From contig JAVTVJ010000068.1 of NCBI GenBank assembly GCA_034509425.1, positions 7,361,092 through 7,425,091 on the forward strand: a stretch of 64,000 nucleotides of DNA, read 5' to 3'. The notes under the pieces were generated by a model that was not told the DNA's origin, searched no databases, and saw only the letters and a program-made list of their open reading frames with translations. The DNA comes from Eopsaltria australis (Eukaryota; Chordata; Aves; Passeriformes; Petroicidae). Below, one piece after another: positions 1 to 11,600 of this stretch; within the stretch, counting starts at the first letter, position 1; every line of letters starts with the position of its first letter. The position numbers and the translations under genes were made by a program.

Positions 1-59
1 TTTGGGGGCAGGAACTCAGATGACCTACTTCAGCCTGCCTGCTCGCACGCTCAGCCCCG

Positions 60-1280
60 CTCCGCTGTGAGCGGAGCTCGCAGGCCGAGCTCCCCGGGAA
101 GCGGGGCCGGCAGGCCCGGGGTCCGCGACGTTCGGCCGTGGGAACCCGAGGAGCCCGGCGGGGCTGCAGCCGCCCCGGACCCGCCAGGCATTCGGTGCGC
201 CCGCCCGGCACGGCCGTGCCCGATCCCCGCTCCCCGCCTGCTGCCCGCGGGCACCCGGCCCGCCGCCCCCGAGCCCGGGGAGGGAGGAGGGACCCTGAGG
301 GCCAGGAGGGCGCCCGGGCCGCCCTCGATGGGGCGGGCGGCGGCGGGAGGGCCCGGGGGATCCTTCACCCACCTCTCGGCAGTGGCGGCGCTGAGGACGC
401 GGCTCCTCCCGCTGGAGCGGCGGAGAGGGGCCCTGGCTCCGTGTACCATACAGCCGGGGGCGGCGGAGGGAGGCGCCGGGGGGCTGCGGAGAGGGGCAAT
501 GGCTGAGGCGAAGCCGGGAGGAGGAGGAGAAGGAGGCGGAGGAAGAAGGGGGGATCCTGGGCTCCCTCCTCCCCGCCGTCCGCGCTCGGGGGGAGGTGGG
601 AGCCGCCCCCGCCGAGCCGCCCGGGCACCGGCGCTCCCGGCGCGGCCCGGCCTCGCCCCCGGGGTCCCCGCCGCCCTCACGCTTGTTTACCTTCCGCGCT
701 GCCCCGCGCGGCCGCGGGCGCCATGTTCCCCCGGCAGCACCGCGCCGGCCGTCACTTCCGCCGCACCTGCGGCCGGCCGGGGGGGCCGGGGCAAGCAACG
801 GGCACCGGCACCGCCCCGGGCCGGCCCCGCTCCGCTCCGCTCGCCAGCCCCCGCCCCGGGCCGCCTCAGCCAGGCGTCGGAGCCCCGGCACGCCCCGAGG
901 CGCACGGCTGGAGAAAGCAACACCGAGAAGCATCATCTGCGTCCGGCCCGCAAGGACGCGCATCCACACGCATCCGCTTTCGGAGAGTCGGGGAGCGCTG
1001 CTCTCTCCCACCCCGCTGCCTCCAGGCTGCGGACCCTTTCTCCGAGGCTACGGCAGCTGCCCGGTATATAGCGCTGCATCCTGCCCCGGGCTACAGCGAG
1101 CCCTGCTCGGTGCCGGCTGAGCTCCCCCCCGGACACCGGCCAGCTGCAGGTGCTGCGGGCCGATCCCAGCTCCCTGCCCTCCGCAGGCTGCTTTGCCAGC
1201 CTGCGTGGGAACCGGGTCAGCAGAGCCCCAGGGGTCAGGGCCGGCAGCCCTTGAGCAGCGAACAAACTGCACACAGGGAG
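60..1280. promoter_or_regulatory. CpG island, likely KLHL15 promoter
   Basis: This stretch is very GC- and CpG-rich and ends abruptly at the AT-richer DNA after about 1280. Long open frames occur on both strands because stop codons are rare in such DNA; they are proline/arginine/glycine/alanine-rich and show no domain. By conserved gene order the neighbour head-to-head with EIF2S3 is KLHL15, transcribed away to the left, so this island is most simply its promoter. A TATATA hexamer lies at 1065-1070 and would read on either strand. Assignment to KLHL15 is inference from synteny; no KLHL15 coding sequence is in the window. Confidence 0.6.
691..760 (-). promoter_or_regulatory. KLHL15: Putative KLHL15 core promoter and noncoding exon 1
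   Basis: On the minus strand an ETS-type site (GCGGAAGTGAC, plus-strand positions about 751-763) is followed by a YY1-like element (AACATGGCG, about 718-727) and then a good splice donor, GCGGAAG then GTAAAC, with the exon ending at 691. An ETS site, then YY1 just inside the transcript, then a short noncoding exon is typical of TATA-less housekeeping promoters. The start site is not visible directly and is probably between 725 and 750. The gene name rests on synteny only. Confidence 0.4.
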
Positions 1281-2759
1281 CAGAGCCCTGAGTGGGGTGA
1301 GCAGGGTGTTGTACCTTAGTACAACATCACCCCTTTGCTTTCACTATTTTGCCTTTGCCTGGCAAACTCTGATTTTATTGTAAGAGATTAACTAACCTAC
1401 CTTTGGTTTGCCACTACCACCCCCAAACCATTTGCTACCCTTCTACATACCTTCACCTTGTATGTCACTCGCTGCTTTAAATAGCAGGCCACAGGCTGCC
1501 ATCCTCTCTCCCTGTTTACTGCCGTTCCCATCCCCTTCACAGCCTATTTTCAGTCTCTCATTACCACCCTCTCCCCATTCTTGATTTATAAAACAAGTGT
1601 ACCTTCTCTATAGCTGCCACCCCCAATCTGAATGTCTTTCCCACCTTTCACAGCTTCACACAATAAACCAGCCATTCCATGCAGTGCTTCACAAAGACTT
1701 CCCAATGCTATTCCCACTCTGCTCAACTGCCCACCTACTGATCCCTCTGCTACAATCAAGCTCCCATTCACTCCTTTATCCCACTGGCCAGACCTCTCGA
1801 CTCCTTACTATTCCATCTCACTCACTCATGCAGTAAATTTGCCCCATCTCCCCAGTCACTGTTTTAAAACCTGTTATTTGTGCACTTACAGTGAAACAAC
1901 TGGCCTTTACAGACTGACGCTGCCAAGACAGCAGGTGTTCCTGCCACCTGTGTCTCAAAGGAAGGACATTCCCTCCCTTTTCCATAAGGTGTATCTCCTG
2001 CTGCGGCAAGCATGTACCCATCCACATCTAATGCTTCAACAAAGAAAAATTAGTAGAAACTAAGTTTCTCATATACAGAAATGATACAACAAAAACTTCA
2101 TGCATCCTTCTGCACGCCTCACACTTTTGACCTTCATAGGTCAGCAAGGGTGGAGAAAGCAAAGCAAGACTTTTATGTTTTACCTGACTGTCATTTTGCT
2201 GCCTGCAGTTTGTGTCAAGCTGCGGTGTAAGATGATCTTCAGGTCTCTCCTACACACTGTCACAGAAGAGGACCTCAAACCTAGCCACAAAACAAAACCA
2301 CAGCAGCTTTGACATTTAAAACATCTCAGCATTTCAAAGCACAAAAGAACCCTCACATCCCCTTCTCCTTCGCACTGAACAGTTTGCTTCTACCAAAAAG
2401 TCAAAATATGTTAATAATGTTTCAATTCTAGTCTCCTAAATAAAATTAAATAAAATTAAATTTAGGCCTCTGACAATGACCACTGGTATCAACATTACCT
2501 TACTGAATATTAATTTATATAGAGATTTGGGTTGACCCCTCTGATTTAGGCACCTGTACAAAGTCAATGGCTAAGCAGTTACCACTGCCTTAAATGAGAC
2601 TGTTGCAACGAATAAAATTCTGGATATAGTTTTTTGAGCTACATTAATACACTATTTACAATTTAATTCTAATACTTTGAACTTTATTTAATTCATACAT
2701 ATATGTACAATACACATGTATTGACATATGATATAATGTCAATCCCTAGAGATGTTCTT
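1281..2759. other. Intergenic, no gene seen
   Basis: AT-richer spacer between the leftmost CpG island and a CR1 copy. It holds a pyrimidine- and CA-rich section at about 1480-1860 and a short tandem of the 10-bp unit TAAATAAAAT at about 2436-2462. The short open frames here are not convincing as genes. Confidence 0.6.
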
Positions 2760-3152
2760 GCCTATTTTACTTCGGGTTGTTCAGCCTGGAAAAGAGAAGG
2801 CTCTGAAGAAGCCTTATAGACGCTTCCAGTGCCTAAAGCGGGCTCAAAAGAAGGGTAGAAAATGGACTTTTCACAAGGGCTTGTAGTGACAGAACAAGGG
2901 GGAGTGGCTATAAGTGAGAGAGGGCAGGTTTAGATCAGTTTTTAGGCAGAAATTCTGTACTGTGAGGGTGGTGAGACACTGGCACAGGTTGCTCAGAGAA
3001 GCTGTGGATGCCCCATCCCTGGCTGTTCAAGGCCAAGCTGGATGGGGCTTTGTGCAACCCGGTCTAGTGGAACCTGTTTCTGCCCACAGCAGGAAGATTT
3101 GAACTCATCGATCTTTGAGGTCCCTTCCAACACAAACCATTCTATGACCCTA
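2760..3152 (+). mobile_element. CR1 LINE, 3' end fragment
   Basis: This is a 5'-truncated CR1 retrotransposon in plus orientation. Diagnostic CR1 tail phrases are readable: GTTCAGCCTGGAAAAGAGAAGG near the start, then CTGGCACAGGTTGCTCAGAGA, GTGGATGCCCCATCCCTGG, TTCAAGGCCAAGCTGGATGGGG, and the terminal GGTCCCTTCCAACACAAACC followed by ATTCTATGACC. Only the last part of the element remains, so no intact ORF2 protein is encoded; the 62-residue frame inside it is chance. It lies between the KLHL15 and EIF2S3 islands. Confidence 0.93.
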
Positions 3153-4489
3153 CAATAATCACACATTTGCAAGCTTTAGACTTTTCTGCGTTTTCTTTAT
3201 ACTACAAATACTTCCAAATAAGTGAATCAAAATAGCGAGAGTACCTCAGAATATGTAAAATGTACAATCTCATTGTTAAAATAGAAGCATCAGTTTGTGT
3301 ATTTTTTTTCATATTCCTGACAGGGTGTTTGGCAAGGACTAAGTGCTTTTTAAAGGCTGTTTTGAATGTGACAAAAACTATTTCCATAATTTTACACTGC
3401 ATTGCATTTATTGCATAATTTTCACAGCTAAGTAACTACAAAGTCCAGTATTTTCAGTTCATTTTCATAAAAGAGGGATTATACATGCATGGACATCATG
3501 GCAACTACAACCAAGTATTGCATCATGTTCCCACTACACCTTATGTATCTCAGTTGTTTTTCCCAGAAGTGAGATAATTAATACAAAATTGAAAACATCA
3601 TGTAGCTTGATAAAAGATTAGACATGAAAATGTATTTTCCAGACCAATGTACAACATGACTGGGTTGAAAGACAAAGTACATTTTGTCATTGCAACACCA
3701 TCATAGACACTGGAGGGTTTCTTACAATGTGCTCCTGGTAATTTCTTCAGATCAAGAACACTGGCAATGTGTTTGCTCTAGGTATATCCAGCAGAACTCG
3801 CTCCTAACCCTTGTATCAGGAAAGCATGGAAATAGTAGCATTTGTGAAAGTGGGAGGTTACAACCATTGTTAAACCAGGCATACCAGTTTCACACGGGTT
3901 TCCATCATCACATTTCAATCACGTGGTTGTCTGCCTCAAACCTGCTTTTTTCGATCTGCAAAGCCAGACAAAGTCTGAGAACAAACGTGTTTTCCAACAG
4001 ACAAAGCCACTGTTGTAGGCACAACACACACATACTTGAGATAACTGGTCACCTGCCCTGAAACCTGTTCCCCTGACCACGGAGAAAATACTATCAGCCA
4101 CATCCTCTATGCCTTTAAGAGGTTCCCATGAAGAAGTCAGTTTGATTTCTCACAGGGAAGGGTTGGGAGTTTGGCCCTTACTCTCTGGTGAACCTCTAAA
4201 CCGGCTCTCATCACTGGATTAGGGATTTTATTCGATTTTTAAAGCATTTTTGTCATACCCAACTCTGGAAACAGCAAGTGTTTGGCGGGATTTTTACCTG
4301 CTTCGTACAAAACATTCAGGTAGTTCGTATCTTGGGGCAGCTCTCATCCACATGGTCTCCCTAACTATAAGCGCCCATTCTACAAAAGACAGTAACAAGA
4401 AGAAAGGTTGAAATTAGAAAGATCTGCTGCTGATGGCCAGCAGAGATTATAACACATGTCCCTGTTACTGTTCGAGCAGACACCGCGGT
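3153..4489. other. Intergenic, no gene seen
   Basis: AT-rich unique sequence leading into the EIF2S3 CpG island. No repeat family, RNA gene or convincing reading frame was recognised. Confidence 0.6.
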
Positions 4490-5620
4490 CGCCGTGCTCA
4501 CTTCAGTACCCACACGGACACCGTGCTCCAGTCCTGTCCCCAGCCGCCTTTCTGCACCGCACCCCTCGGCACCCCGAATAAATCCGCACGGCAACAAACC
4601 CCGAGCGCGGCCCGAGCCTCCCGCCTCCGCCGTGCCTTTCAGAGCGCGGTGCCCGTCCCGCAGCCCCGGCGCTGTTTCCCAGCGGCACCGCAGGCACCCG
4701 GGCGGGCTGTGCCGGGCTGCGGCGCTCTGTGCCGGGCTTTGCGGGGCGTCCGTCCCCGCGTCCTCCCGGCCCTGGCCGGGCTGCGCGCTCCCGCGGGCGC
4801 GCCGCGCTCCCGTTACCCGCGGGCCGCGCTCCCGCCCCGTGCGCGCACACGCTGCGCGGCCCTGCCGCAGGCCCCGGTTGCATCACCCGGCGTGAGGGCG
4901 ACCGGGGGTCCTTTACAGGGCTGTCCCGCGGCGCGCCTGACTCGTGGCCGCCCCGCCGCGGGGCCGACGGCGGCCCCCTCGCGCTGATCGCGGTTTTCCC
5001 TTGAGCTCGGAGTCCGCCCCCGGGCCGGCCGGTGCCGCGCTGCGGGCCGGAGGGCGCCGGAGGCTGCGGGCCGGCAGCGGCGGTGCCGAGCAGAGCCCGC
5101 GGTCAGGCGTTCGCGCGGGACTCCTCACTTCCTACTCGGGCCAAGATGGCGGGGGACGAGGCGGGAGTGACTCTGGGGCAGCCGCACCTCAGCCGGCAGG
5201 ATCTCGGCACCTTGGTGAGCGCCGGCCGCGGGGCGCCCAGGAGCGAGATCGGGCTCCCGGGGCTCGGCGGGGGCGCCTCGGGAGCGGAGGGGGGGCGCGT
5301 GGGTGGGGGGTGCGGCCCGAGGGGCTCTGAGCCTTCTGCTGGGCCCCAGCGCGGCCGCTGCGTTCTGAGGGGGCGCGGGAGGCGGCGCTGCCTCGGGGGG
5401 CCGAGTGCAGCACGCTGGGGCCGAGCCGAGGGCAGGGGGGCGCGGGAGCGGGGCAGAGCGGCGGCGCAGGGAGCAGGTCCTGCCGGTCCGGGTGGGTGTG
5501 GGGCGCCCGGGCGAGGCGCTTCTCCTCCCGGTGAGTGCGAGGCTCGGCGGGTCCGTGTCCCGCCGGTGCGGCTGAAGCGTTTATGGCTCCCTGGTGGGTG
5601 CAGTTTTCACTATGTAAAAT
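4490..5620. promoter_or_regulatory. EIF2S3: EIF2S3 CpG-island promoter
   Basis: Strongly CpG-rich DNA surrounds the EIF2S3 start codon and continues about 400 bp into intron 1. Just before the ATG is a pyrimidine-rich run, CTCCTCACTTCCTACTC at 5121-5137, containing an ETS-like GGAAG on the minus strand. A YY1 consensus, CCAAGATGGCGGG, sits over the start codon at 5141-5153. There is no TATA box. A start site within the pyrimidine tract would give a 5' UTR of only about 20-25 nt, as in TOP-type translation-factor mRNAs; that is inference. Confidence 0.8.
5146..5214 (+). CDS. EIF2S3: EIF2S3 coding exon 1
   Basis: Residues 1-23, beginning [12 protein letters not shown]. The start ATG is in a strong context (CCAAGATGG) and also forms part of a YY1 site. 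The donor is TTG then GTGAGC, phase 0. Confidence 0.96.
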
Positions 5621-8600
5621 TTACCCTGCTCTGTGGTGTTAAAGACTCTTCTCTTTCCAAAGTGGAACCATAAATTTGCGCCGTGTTTCTCCAGCAAGCT
5701 CGAGGGGTTGACTGTCAGCCCTGTCTTGGTTGGTTGGCCAAGAAAATTTTCTTGACTATTAACAACTACCAGTGCCACCAGTTGCAGTGGTCTCCTGTTG
5801 TGGTAGCCTTGCCTATTAAATGTTTTACCTGGGCTGCCTCGCTTATTACCTTTATATGCTAGTCTAAGTGTATATGTAATGTATATTTCAAATTCAAGTG
5901 TATATTTATATAGAATATACATAATCCAAAATCCTGCTGCTGTGACCGTGGTGCTCAAACTGGAACAGCTTATTTGTCTTCACGTAATAAGATTCCATGT
6001 TCCTCGGGCTTGAGCACAAGAATTCCCTTTGTGCTACGGCGAGCATCTCAGTTATTTCAGAGAGTTTCTTTACTTCCTCTCATTGTTGACCATGGCATTT
6101 CCTCGTCGGAAAAGGCACAGGTAGAGACGAGCTGGAAGGGCAACAGGAATTACTTTTGAGGCCTGTTCTGTCGGCCGTTGAGTGCTTATGGCTGAGTGGA
6201 GCTTCTTGCTGAGCAATAGCTTTATGCCAGTCTTGAGGAAAAAACTCCATGCGTGCATGCTGGTGTGCACCAGGAAGAATTCTCCTGGCGGCAGGAATTG
6301 CATCACGCTGAAGTTCTGGTCGTCCGGCCACATGGTGCCATCTGCAGGTCACGTTCCGAACGCCGGGAAGTCATTTTAAGTTCCATATATGAGAAATATA
6401 AATTTAATTGTGTGTCTTAGGTGTTCGAAACTTGTTTTGTATTGAAAATGAACATTTTATTCATGTCGTACCTGAGAACACAATGACTGAGCTTGCGTTT
6501 TTACACGGATGTGTTTGATCGTTTTGCACAGAACCTTAATGTACCAGTGTACACATGTGATTTAATGTTTGTGTTATTTGTATCTTAAATTTTGTTTTGC
6601 ACCAACATTCTGGCATCATGAATCTTTGCTTTAAGTGAGTGGCTCATCCATATGCAGGATGGAAATTAGCTGTACAGAGGAACATTTTGGTGGATTTCAA
6701 TGCTTGTCCATTATTTGGACAAACAGCTCTAAAAAAACCTAAACAATTCTTTCAGAGTTGTTTCTTTACCTATATAGAGTGTGTTTGTGAGGGTTTTGTT
6801 TTGTCAGTGACTACCAATAAGTTCACACAATAGACTTTTAGGACAGCAGAATTTTTGTTTGGTACCTAAAGCAGCAATAACAATATCTGAGGAAAAAAAT
6901 AGCTATGAAAAAGAATAAAAATTCATGGTGCTAATGCAACCTCTGGACCCGTTGATTCCAAAATGTTAGTTGTAGTTATATATTGGCTGTGATGCAACCT
7001 TACACCAAATAACAACTGTTCATTGACAAGGCTTTGTTTTTAAAATATTAGCACAGTTTATCATGTAGCCTGTTGAAAATGAATTTGCCTGATATATGCA
7101 CTTTGGGTTCAGGGGTAGGTAAGGGCTTGGGGTGTTTTGTTAGAAGCTTATTTGAGGTGTTGTGTTTTGTTTAGTCCCATTTTTAACACCTTGAAGCCAA
7201 GACTGATTTACAGTTAGGGTTTTGAATTGTAGCCTGTACTGATTCACAAGCAGGACTTGGTTCACTTTTGGTCGTATTTCACACACTTAAAAGGCTGGAA
7301 TGCACATAATCTATCTGGATTTTGCTGAATAGAACTGTAGGGTAATTTTCAAGTTTCTAAATTTTTAACTTTCTAAACATTCATATACAAGATGAATAAA
7401 TTCTAAAATCTCCTTATACAGGATGTTACCAAGTTGACGCCTCTTTCACCAGAAGTCATCAGCAGACAAGCAACAATTAATATAGGTAAAAACAAACTTA
7501 TAAAAAAGAGGGGTGTGTTAAGGTTACTCTTTGGTGCTCATGCTGTAAGGTATAGTGCCTGTGAGGTAACACTTTCAAGAAATCTCTACAGAAACAGTTA
7601 CATAGTAGTTTTAGGGACTTGTGAAGCCCTTTTGACTTGAAAAGCATCAATTTTACTTCAGGAACACAGTTGAATGGTGTGGGGAATAGTTGCTAAAGCA
7701 AAATTTGTTTTACGTTGAAATAAAACATTGAAATGAGCTTCATTAAAATGCAAAGATCCGTCCATTGGGAGCACAATTTCAGGTCTTGTTTGTTTAAACA
7801 AAAATGATTACAAATTCCATATGTACTTTTGATGGGGGTTCTGGACTTACTGACTGGAGAATTTGGGGTAATTGTGTATTGATTGTAGTGGAACATTGCA
7901 CAGAATTAAACAGTGGTTATTGACAGGCATTTCCTTTTAAAATACAGGTACAATTGGTCATGTAGCCCATGGAAAGTCGACAGTAGTCAAAGCTATATCT
8001 GGAGTTCATACTGTCAGATTTAAAAATGAACTGGAAAGAAATATCACAATCAAGCTTGGTTATGCTAATGCAAAGGTGAGTCATTACTGTAAATGTAGCA
8101 GCTACGTTGCTAATATATTTCATGGGGGATGTAAGCTTACAGGGAACTAAACCTTGAGGAATTAAACCTTTTTTCAATTTAAAAAAATCACAGATTTACA
8201 AGCTGGATGACCCAAGCTGCTCTCGACCAGAGTGTTACCGATCCTGTGGAAGTAGCACCCCAGATGAGTTCCCAACAGATATTCCTGGCACCAAAGGGAA
8301 CTTTAAACTAGTCAGGTAACTGCTTTAAATGACTGAAATAAATTGTGTTTACTTCCCTTTGTATGAAGACAGGCTTGAGCTGTGAGCTGAATGGGTTCTG
8401 GCAGACTACGCATTCTTAGATAGGGCACCCCTGGGCTAAGGCATTGTCTAAACTGTCCTGAATTTGTTGGTGGTGATGAGCACTCCATGGTACAGCATAT
8501 CTGTATCTGCTGTCCTCAGCTACTTGCAGGACTTTGAAGTTAAATATTTCTGCTATTGATATAAGTACGTTTTAAACCAGCCAGATTGAGGACTAACGTG

Positions 8601-11600
8601 GACCTCACAAATGCATCTTTAAAATTCCTTTTGGGGGGGTGGTCTTTGTTAAACTTCTTCCTAAAAGCAGAGCTTTCAAAGTTTTTTAAATGAATATATG
8701 AAAGCCTGATGCCTAATATGAGATCAGGTCTCTCACTGGAGGCCAAGTGTTCTTTATTTACCTGATTTCTGATAAAGTATAGCACAGTCTTTGTGGAAGC
8801 TTAGTAACCGCAACAGTGGTTACGGGGTCTGCACAATGATTACTCAAATGGGAGTAGTCATGAAGACTGTTGTACCAGATTCTTAGTTTGTGTTTATGAT
8901 AAAATACATGTGAGGCTGCAACCATGTGTCTTTCCCTTTCTCAGACTTCCAACAGAGCTTCTTGTACTAAGATTAATTTCTGTTGGAGTGTGATAGGCAG
9001 GCAGCCATTGAGAAACAACTGGTTAAAAGCCTTGCATTCTTTATCCTGCTGTTATTTGCTTTATCCTGCTGGTTATCATCAGCAAAGCAGCAAATTAGTC
9101 CCTCGCTTTTTGGTGGCATGCCACTAGAAACAAGGATTCCTTACTAGGTAGTTGATTCACTATATTCTTTGAACCTATCTTGGTCTGCACAATAAAATCC
9201 TAAGATCCAAGTGTAACATCATGTCTGTAGACAAATCTTTGAAGTGCAGTTATAACCATGTAAGTGAAGATGTGTATTTTCCTAAAATTGGAGAATGAGA
9301 GATGCCTTTTAAAAGAGACAAGAGAAATCCCATGTGGTGTGTTGGAGTTTGGGTTAGTGGTGGTGGGTTGGTTTGATTTCAGGCTTTTATTCTGGTGCAT
9401 TTAACTCTAATCTAATCTACAAGTAAATTGATGAAATACTAAAGAGGAACTTAATGTTGATATGTGATATTAAATCTTAAAACTCAGAAAAAGTATTGAG
9501 TGGCTGTTCAGTAACGTTTGTGTTCTTTTAGGACTTTCTTGAAAATACTTCTAAGGTACTGCTTTTCAGGATCTGTCTCAAAATATTTATTTATCTATTT
9601 TAAGGATACTTTTAACTTTTGTGTCTGCCTAATCACTGACATAAATCAGTAAGAGGAATTGCTGACAATGGGCTTTTGGATTTCTTTTTCACCTTCTCCT
9701 ACAACAGGCATGTCTCTTTTGTGGATTGTCCAGGCCACGATATTTTGATGGCTACCATGCTGAACGGTGCAGCAGTAATGGATGCAGCTTTACTGTTGAT
9801 AGGTAATGATTGCTACCCAAAAGCAGAGCTCCATATTCTAGTAGCATGAAGCAACTTCACATGGGCTTTAAAATCTCCTAGGATGTGGTGAGCAATTTAA
9901 ACAAGTGAATGCTTTTGAAATGTGTTAAAGAAAATAAAGTGCTGCTACAGTGGCAATGTACTTGTTACAATGGCTTGTTATAAACACAGCTGTTCATGCT
10001 CACTGGTCTGGTACCTGGCTCCATTGATAGAAGACAGGCAACATGAAACCTTGTAGTAGTATAGTACTGTAACATTTTTATCATTTATGGAAACAGATTA
10101 GCTGCAAGTACATTTTGAGTTTCTCTGAAGATCCAGTTTCTTTTATATATGCATGTAGTCTTTGCCATACAGTAGAGTTCGCAAACAACAAACAGTAAAC
10201 CCAAATAAATATAGACAAAATAGAAGTACAGATTTAATTTAATCCAGACTTGTTCTGATTTGCAAGCAACAGGAAGTAAGTAAAACTAGTTTTTGTGTAT
10301 GTATAGAGCGTTATAGTGTTCTGAAGTGACCCATAGCATTTATCTTACCTTGATAGGATATATCAACAAATGTAAAAAACAGCTTCAGATATTGTAATTT
10401 AAAGTCTGAGATAGATGATGAGCTGTCATTTCTTCTGCCTGTTTATCTCTAGAAGGTGTGATAGGCCAAACTTCAAGCAAGATTAACCACCATAATGGCC
10501 CATCAACCAAAGTTGGCTTCTTAGATGGCTGAAATGGAAACCATACTGATAGCACCCTATTCATATGCTTGTTAGAATTACAGTATAACAGAGTTTGGGG
10601 ATCTTGGTATTTTTATGGCTTATAAGAAAATTTTAAGATATTTCTTGAAAGGTGATTTTTCTCTTATACTCAGTCAGTACTGAGATATCTGAAGAGCTAA
10701 AGGATGGAGTAAGCCAAGTTAGGTGTTGGTATCTTTGGATATTTTAGGTGTGTGTTCCTACTGGGAGCAGGTAGAATGGGGGGAACCTCTCTGGCAGCCT
10801 CTCACCTGTCCTGTTGTGTGGAGGCTACAGCCAGCAGTTATAGGGGGGAATAGGTGCTTGTTGACTTGGTTGCTTCACATGTAGCTTACTGAGAGACAAC
10901 TGTCTTTTTTTTTTTTTCCATAATGATGGTAGAGGGAAGTAGATGTCCTAACTGTAGGAGTTTTGTTTATCTTTGTAGTTCCTGTATTCCAGTCACTTCT
11001 CTTCTTTCAGCTGGTAATGAGTCGTGCCCTCAACCTCAGACCTCAGAACATCTAGCTGCTATAGAAATCATGAAACTGAAGCACATTTTGATTCTACAGA
11101 ATAAGATTGACTTGGTGAAGGAGAGCCAGGCTAAAGAACAGTATGAACAGATTCTTGCATTTGTACAAGGTAAGTTTTCAAAAGCAGAAATCCAGTTAGT
11201 GGTGGAAATTCAGTGTTTAAACGTGGACAGAGTGGTTTTCTGTATTTTCATAGGAAAGCTTCTCGTAGACAATGCTGGTGTTCATGGTCTGTAAATGTGA
11301 AAATCAGACTCTGGGAGTTGTGTTTCTTGCCTGTTTCAGCCTGCTTACATACAATAGTGTTATGGCTCTGGGTCAGAGCTCTAGATGTAAAACAGCAGTG
11401 GCTCTTATGTAGTAGCTTTCAGTGGGTTTGTCATTTCTTCTTGGAGTGCTTCTTTGGTAGAGATGTCACTGTGATTTTACTGCAGTGCAGGAGAAGAAGG
11501 AAACTGTACTTGTGAGGAACACCTTGTGGGTATAAATACATTAATTTTTTTATCTAATGACAAAAGATTGCTCTTTTATCTGCCTGTGTAAATCCAGTTT

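Noticed and set aside
25..1319. Overlapping frames of 113-334 codons on both strands at the left end
   Set aside because: Same explanation: CpG-island composition, no recognisable protein family, mutually overlapping.
10415..10540. Possible C/D-box snoRNA in EIF2S3 intron 5 (ATGATGA ... CTGA)
   Set aside because: The boxes are over 100 bases apart, no terminal stem pairs the flanks, and no C'/D' boxes were seen.
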